Origin: Stigmatella erecta
GTDB lineage: Bacteria > Myxococcota > Myxococcia > Myxococcales > Myxococcaceae
DNA: 64,000 bases
Direction of reading: 5' to 3'
Assembly: GCF_900111745.1 (NCBI RefSeq)
Contig: NZ_FOIJ01000007.1
Coordinates: forward strand, 124,001-188,000
The translations under genes were made by a program, and so were the position numbers. Of the stretch, positions 58,460-64,000 are shown one piece after another. Numbering within the stretch: position 1 is the stretch's first letter; every line of letters begins with the position of its first letter. The notes beneath the pieces were generated by a model. That model was not told where the DNA came from, did no database searches, and saw only the letters and a list, made by a program, of their open reading frames with translations.

Positions 58460-60943
58460 ATGCGCCTGCTCCTGGTCCTGCTGCTGCTCCCGGGTGCCGT
58501 CCTCGCCCAGACCCCCGCCATCGTCCGCCCGCTCGTCGGCTCGCGCGGGCTGACGCTCCCGCCGGAGTCCACGGCGCTGGTGGACGAGGCCACCTCGCTG
58601 TCCATCAACCCCGCGGGCCTGCGCTTCGTGGAGGCGCCCCAGCTCTTTTACGTGCACGAGCGCCACCGGGTGCTGGACCAGGTGGGCAACGGCCTGTTCA
58701 CCGGCACCTCGCTGTTCGGGGCGGCCGGGCTGGGCCTGGGGGTGGAGTGGCTGCGCCACCCGGCCGGGCCGGACTACCGCCGCACCACGTTCGGCTTCTC
58801 GCTGGGCACGGACACGCTGGCGCTCGGCGCCGCGCACCATGCCTTCTCCTCGGAGGAGAGCGCGGCCCTGGACCGGCTGTCGAGCTGGGACGTGGGCGTG
58901 TCGGGGCGCCCCGCGCGGAGCTTCTCCTACGGAATTGTGGCGAAGGACCTCAACGCGCCGGAGGAAGGCACCCTGAAGCTGCCGCGCACCCTGGAGCTGG
59001 GCGTGGGCCTGCGGCCCTTCGGCGAGCGCTACACGCTGGGCGCGGACTACCTGCTGCGCCCCGGGGGGCTGGACGAGGGCCGCCTGAGCTACACGCTGAA
59101 GGCGGAGGTGGTGCGAGGGCTGCGGCTGAGCGCGGGGGCCTCGCATGGCCTGAGGCGGGGCGAGCCGCTGTCCGTGCAGGTGGCCGCCACGCTGGACACG
59201 GCGTTCCTGGGCCTCACCTACGCGGGCGGCGGCACGGAGGACGGGCTGGACCACACGCTGGCGCTGCGCCTGTCCCTGGCGCCCTACCGGAGCCTGGCCG
59301 AGGCCTCGCGGGTGGTGGCGCTGGTGGACCTGAACGACCGGCTCGCCGGGGGGAGCAGCCCCGGGCTGGCGCTGCTGGGCATTTCCGGCTCGGACCCCTA
59401 CCTGCGGCTGATGCGCTTCCTGGAGCAGGCCACGCGCGATGAGCGGCTGGGCGGCGTGGTGCTGAAGATGGAGGGGCTGGGCGGCCTGGGCTGGGGACGG
59501 GCCGAGGAGCTGCGGCAGGCGGTGCTGCGGCTGCGCGCCGCGGGCAAGAAGGTGCTGGCGCTGGCGCTCTCGTGCGACGACCCGGGCTACTTCGTCGCCT
59601 CCGCCGCGGATCAAATCTATGCGCTGCCCGCCTCCTCGTTCCTCATCAACGGCCTGTCGGCGAGCGTCACCAGCGTGGGCGGGACGATGGAGAAGCTGGG
59701 CGTGTCCTGGGACGTGGCGCGCGTGGGCGAGTACAAGACGGCGCCCGAGCAGCTCACCCGGAAGGACATGAGCGAGGCGGAGCGGGAGACGCTCAACGCC
59801 TGGCTGGACACGCAGGTGGGCTGGTACGAGCAGGCGGTGACGGGCGGGCGCAAGCTGCCGGTGGAGCGGCTGCGCGAGGCCTGGAAGGTGGGCCTCATCC
59901 CACCCCGCATGGCCCAGTCCCTGGGGCTCATCGACGGCATCGTCGAGGGCCAGGAGGCGCTGCAGGAGCGGCTGGAGCAGCTCGTGCCGGGCGCCGCCTA
60001 CGCGGAGGACTACACGCCCAAGGACGCGCGGCAGACGCGCTGGGGGAGCATGCGCCGCATCGCCATCGTGCCCGTGCTGGGCACCATCGCCGGGGGCAAG
60101 AGCCGCGAGGATCCGCTGGGCGCCAGCCGCATCGCCGGCGCGGAGACGGTGGCCCTGGCGCTGTACCGGGCGCAGGTGGACCCCTCCGTGGTGGCCATCG
60201 TGCTGCGCGTGGACTCCGGCGGCGGGGACGTGCTCGCCTCGGACCTGATGTACCGGGCGGTGCTGGAGGCCAAGAAAGTGAAGCCCGTCATCGCCTCCAT
60301 GGGGGATGTGGCGGCCTCGGGCGGCTACTACGCGGCCATGGCCGCGGACGAAGTCTTCGCCAACCCCACCACGCTCACCGGCAGCATCGGCGTCTTCTAC
60401 CTGAAGCCCGCCCTCAAGGGCCTGCTGGAGGACAAGCTGGGGGTGACGCAGCAGACGCTGCCCCGCGCCCCGCTGGCGGACCTCATGGGCTTCTGGCGCC
60501 CGTGGACGCCCGAGGAGCAGCGCGCGGTGCAGGGCTGGGTGGACGCCAGCTATGACGACTTCATCACCTACGTGGCCCAGGCCCGGAAGCTGGAGAAGGC
60601 CCAGGTGGACACCCTGGCCCGGGGCCGGGTCTGGTCCGGCCAGGACGCCCACGCGCGGGGGTTGGTGGACCGGCTGGGCGGGCTCCCGGACGCGGTGGCG
60701 GCGGCCCGGCGCCGGGGTGGGGCCTCGCCCACGGAGGAGCTGGAGCTGGTGGTGTACGGGGATGCGAAGGGGCTGTTCTCCTCCCTGGGGGGCGAGCCCG
60801 GGGTGCTCGCCCGGCTGCTGCCCGGCCCCACCGCCACGCTCCCCCCTGGCCTGCAGGGGCTCCTCCGGGAGACGGGGCTCACGGGCGAGGCGCTGGAGCC
60901 GGGGTTAAAAGCCGCACTGCCCTTCTCCCTGTCCATCCGGTAG
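58460..60943 (+). CDS. sppA: Signal peptide peptidase SppA with N-terminal barrel-like domain
   Basis: An 827-residue protein with type I signal peptide. Residues 20-290 look like a PorV/TraF-type outer-membrane barrel (LVDEATSLSINPAGLRFVEA and alternating strands). Residues 300-810 are a double S49 peptidase: catalytic Lys426 (VGEYKTAPEQ) in the first half and Ser620 (VAASGGYYAAMAADE) in the second, arranged as in E. coli SppA (67 kDa type). SppA degrades cleaved signal peptides and other membrane peptides. The extra barrel-like domain would place this enzyme at the outer membrane rather than the inner one. It follows the two PEGA genes by 48 bases. Confidence 0.88.
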   Translation: MRLLLVLLLLPGAVLAQTPAIVRPLVGSRGLTLPPESTALVDEATSLSINPAGLRFVEAPQLFYVHERHRVLDQVGNGLFTGTSLFGAAGLGLGVEWLRHPAGPDYRRTTFGFSLGTDTLALGAAHHAFSSEESAALDRLSSWDVGVSGRPARSFSYGIVAKDLNAPEEGTLKLPRTLELGVGLRPFGERYTLGADYLLRPGGLDEGRLSYTLKAEVVRGLRLSAGASHGLRRGEPLSVQVAATLDTAFLGLTYAGGGTEDGLDHTLALRLSLAPYRSLAEASRVVALVDLNDRLAGGSSPGLALLGISGSDPYLRLMRFLEQATRDERLGGVVLKMEGLGGLGWGRAEELRQAVLRLRAAGKKVLALALSCDDPGYFVASAADQIYALPASSFLINGLSASVTSVGGTMEKLGVSWDVARVGEYKTAPEQLTRKDMSEAERETLNAWLDTQVGWYEQAVTGGRKLPVERLREAWKVGLIPPRMAQSLGLIDGIVEGQEALQERLEQLVPGAAYAEDYTPKDARQTRWGSMRRIAIVPVLGTIAGGKSREDPLGASRIAGAETVALALYRAQVDPSVVAIVLRVDSGGGDVLASDLMYRAVLEAKKVKPVIASMGDVAASGGYYAAMAADEVFANPTTLTGSIGVFYLKPALKGLLEDKLGVTQQTLPRAPLADLMGFWRPWTPEEQRAVQGWVDASYDDFITYVAQARKLEKAQVDTLARGRVWSGQDAHARGLVDRLGGLPDAVAAARRRGGASPTEELELVVYGDAKGLFSSLGGEPGVLARLLPGPTATLPPGLQGLLRETGLTGEALEPGLKAALPFSLSIR

Positions 60944-61216
60944 GGCCGCAGCGTCCGGTTCCATGCAACCGGGGGCCCCGGCGGATGAAATTCTCGAAGT
61001 CTCTCGTGGGTCCTCTGATAGGGTAGGAGCTGCCCTCGGGCTGGCTTTCGGGCCGCTGGAGGGCTCCAGGACCGGCGGTTCTGGCCGGCGAGGGCCCGCG
61101 CACGGGTGCGTGGGTCCCCTCGACGGCCCCGCGTCAGGCACCCTGTCCCACATGTACGTCGAACCCGCGCGGCTCCAGCCTCCCGGCCCCTCCGTGCGGA
61201 CTGCCTCCGGAATTCC
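60944..61216. other. Long leader region of rho
   Basis: 273 bases between sppA and rho, very GC-rich, with several short hairpins possible (for example around 61090-61140). Rho genes in many bacteria are autoregulated through such leaders. No clear promoter pair or riboswitch was recognised. Confidence 0.35.
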
Positions 61217-62812
<1,596 letters not shown>

Positions 62813-62839
62813 GCGCAGCGGCCCGGGGAGCCTACGGGC

Positions 62840-64000
62840 CTACCAGGGGCAGTCCACCACGTCCACGGTGCGCGACAGCGGGGGGGCCTTGTTCCCCCCG
62901 CTGTCGGTGAGCGTGTAGACCACGGTGTACGAGCCCTCGGCCCAGGCGTTGGGGAAGCCCGACCAGTGCACCTCGGGCGAGATGTTGCCGTAGCAGGCGT
63001 CAATGGCCTCCCAACCCGGATCCACCCACTGCGAGCCGCAGGTGTGCGTCATGTGCGGAGGGCCCTTGAGCCGGAAGGTGGGCGGCGTGGTGTCCTCCAC
63101 CTTCACCGTGCGCACGGAGCTGGTGGTGCGGCCCTGCGCATCCCAGGCGACGTACTGCACCGAGTAGGTGCCCTCGGCGCACGGGTTGGGGCCCGGGCCG
63201 TACGCGTCGCTGCCCGTGTTGAAGGCGTGCACCTGCAAGGCGTTGCACGAGGCGTCCCACGCGCGGGCGCCGGGATCCTTCCAGGTGTCCTGGCCGCACT
63301 CGAGCACCATGTCGAGCGTGCCCTGCACCGACATCGTCAGGTCCGTGAGGTCCGCCGGGCAGGTGGCCGGGCTCTGGCCATGGAGGCCGATGATGACGCC
63401 GCCGTCGCCATCGCCCTCCTCTTCCTCCTCACCGTCGCCTCCGCCGGGGTTCTGGCCGCAGAACGCGCCGCCGGCGCAGACCAGCAGCGGGTGCTCGCAC
63501 GTCCCGTCGGGCCTGCACACGTCCGTGGTGCAGGCGTCCCCATCGTCGCAGTCGCTGGGGCCCCGGCAGCTGCCGGAGGGCGTCTCGACCACCTGGCCGT
63601 TGAGCACCACCTCCGCCTTCTGCAGCGTGTTGTCCGAGCAGCAGTCATCCACCTGGGTGACCACGACGCGGTTGCGCTCGCCCGCCTTCACATAGGTGCC
63701 CAGGTTCGCCGTGCCCGAGCCGCGCAGGTACACGTAGCTGCCGGGGATGACGAGCCCGTCCGGGTGCGCGGAGTTGAAGAGCGTCACCCGCGAGCCATCG
63801 TCCATGCCCTGGAAGGAGATGGTGAACTCGTTCACCGCCACGTTGGCGGGCACATCCACGAACGTCTGGAAATAGGTGAAGTCCCCATAGGCCAAACACA
63901 CCACCGGCGCCAGGCAGATGCGTGAGGGAATGGAGAAGCCAATCGTGTCTGGGTTGGGCGCGGTGGCCCAGCCCCCGTCCTCCCCGGGGGGAATGGTGGC
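62840..64000 (-). CDS. Ig-like/Cys-rich surface protein, 5' end outside window
   Basis: At least 386 residues are visible; the frame stays open to the right edge, so the N-terminus is missing. The first visible part (TIGFSIPSRICLAPVVCLAY, then FGD-type strands and a Gly-rich beta region) looks like an anchor-type beta domain. A Cys-rich segment (SDCDDGDACTTDVCRPDGTC) follows, as in myxobacterial surface proteins with EGF-like spacing. An acidic Gly linker leads to two Ig-like domains of the DUF5011/HYR kind (CGQDTWKDPGARAWDAS; CGSQWVDPGWEAIDACYG). Likely secreted or surface-attached. It converges with rho. Confidence 0.8.
   Translation of the reverse strand, partial: ATIPPGEDGGWATAPNPDTIGFSIPSRICLAPVVCLAYGDFTYFQTFVDVPANVAVNEFTISFQGMDDGSRVTLFNSAHPDGLVIPGSYVYLRGSGTANLGTYVKAGERNRVVVTQVDDCCSDNTLQKAEVVLNGQVVETPSGSCRGPSDCDDGDACTTDVCRPDGTCEHPLLVCAGGAFCGQNPGGGDGEEEEEGDGDGGVIIGLHGQSPATCPADLTDLTMSVQGTLDMVLECGQDTWKDPGARAWDASCNALQVHAFNTGSDAYGPGPNPCAEGTYSVQYVAWDAQGRTTSSVRTVKVEDTTPPTFRLKGPPHMTHTCGSQWVDPGWEAIDACYGNISPEVHWSGFPNAWAEGSYTVVYTLTDSGGNKAPPLSRTVDVVDCPW

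Overview
The window is very GC-rich, densely coded DNA (median intergenic gaps of tens of bases, strong third-position G/C bias) with many lipoproteins, TPR proteins, a Hanks-type kinase, an FHA-linked enhancer-binding protein and a large TPR protein of the gliding machinery. This points to a myxobacterium of the Cystobacterineae (a relative of Myxococcus, Stigmatella, Corallococcus or Cystobacter). From memory, the order agmU/gltD ... groESL ... FHA-activator ... smc matches a conserved stretch of the Myxococcus xanthus chromosome (around MXAN_4870 to MXAN_4901). I could not check this by search.

Layout, left to right. 1-3.7 kb: a TPR protein resembling AgmU/GltD, with the start of a following lipoprotein gene (probably gltE), both leftward. 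3.9-8.3 kb: an unknown protein with a zinc-finger DnaC-like ATPase, then an HPt protein translationally coupled to CheB, then a TerC membrane protein. 8.4-12.2 kb: a leftward lipoprotein with a dimethylformamidase-like domain and NHL repeats, then aspartate kinase. 12.3-16.9 kb: a four-gene ABC-2 transporter operon of the GldA/GldF/GldG type with a DUF4340 lipoprotein. 16.9-21.3 kb: phosphoesterase and nucleotidyltransferase genes that overlap, a CHRD lipoprotein, rpoZ, a Nudix hydrolase and two unknown genes. 21.5-24.6 kb: groES-groEL under a sigma70-like promoter and a perfect CIRCE operator, then glutaredoxin and a small unknown protein. 24.8-34.7 kb: FHA-type activator, lipoprotein, smc, CNNM/CorC-type membrane protein with a TPR partner, CapA-like lipoprotein. 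34.8-38.8 kb: a 41-residue basic protein, prfA-prmC-murA and a zinc-ribbon protein.

38.8-51.1 kb is the more accessory part: surface or secreted proteins, tRNA-Gly(CCC), a GH16 glucanase, a double immunity-type protein, a lipoprotein/small-protein pair that looks like a toxin-immunity cassette, a lower-GC repeat lipoprotein, and a coupled metallo-beta-lactamase/kinase pair. 51.4-62.8 kb returns to core genes: type II topoisomerase subunits A and B (topoisomerase IV type), two PEGA-domain proteins, an SppA peptidase with an extra N-terminal barrel-like domain, and rho with a long disordered arginine/glutamine-rich insert. The window ends inside a leftward Ig-like surface-protein gene.

Themes: translation and envelope housekeeping (prfA, prmC, murA, rpoZ, rho), chromosome maintenance (smc, parC, parE, DnaC-like ATPase), stress folding (groESL), motility and signalling (GltD, HPt-CheB, FHA activator, kinase), and kin or competitor interaction candidates. 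No insertion sequence, prophage, rRNA operon or CRISPR array was seen.
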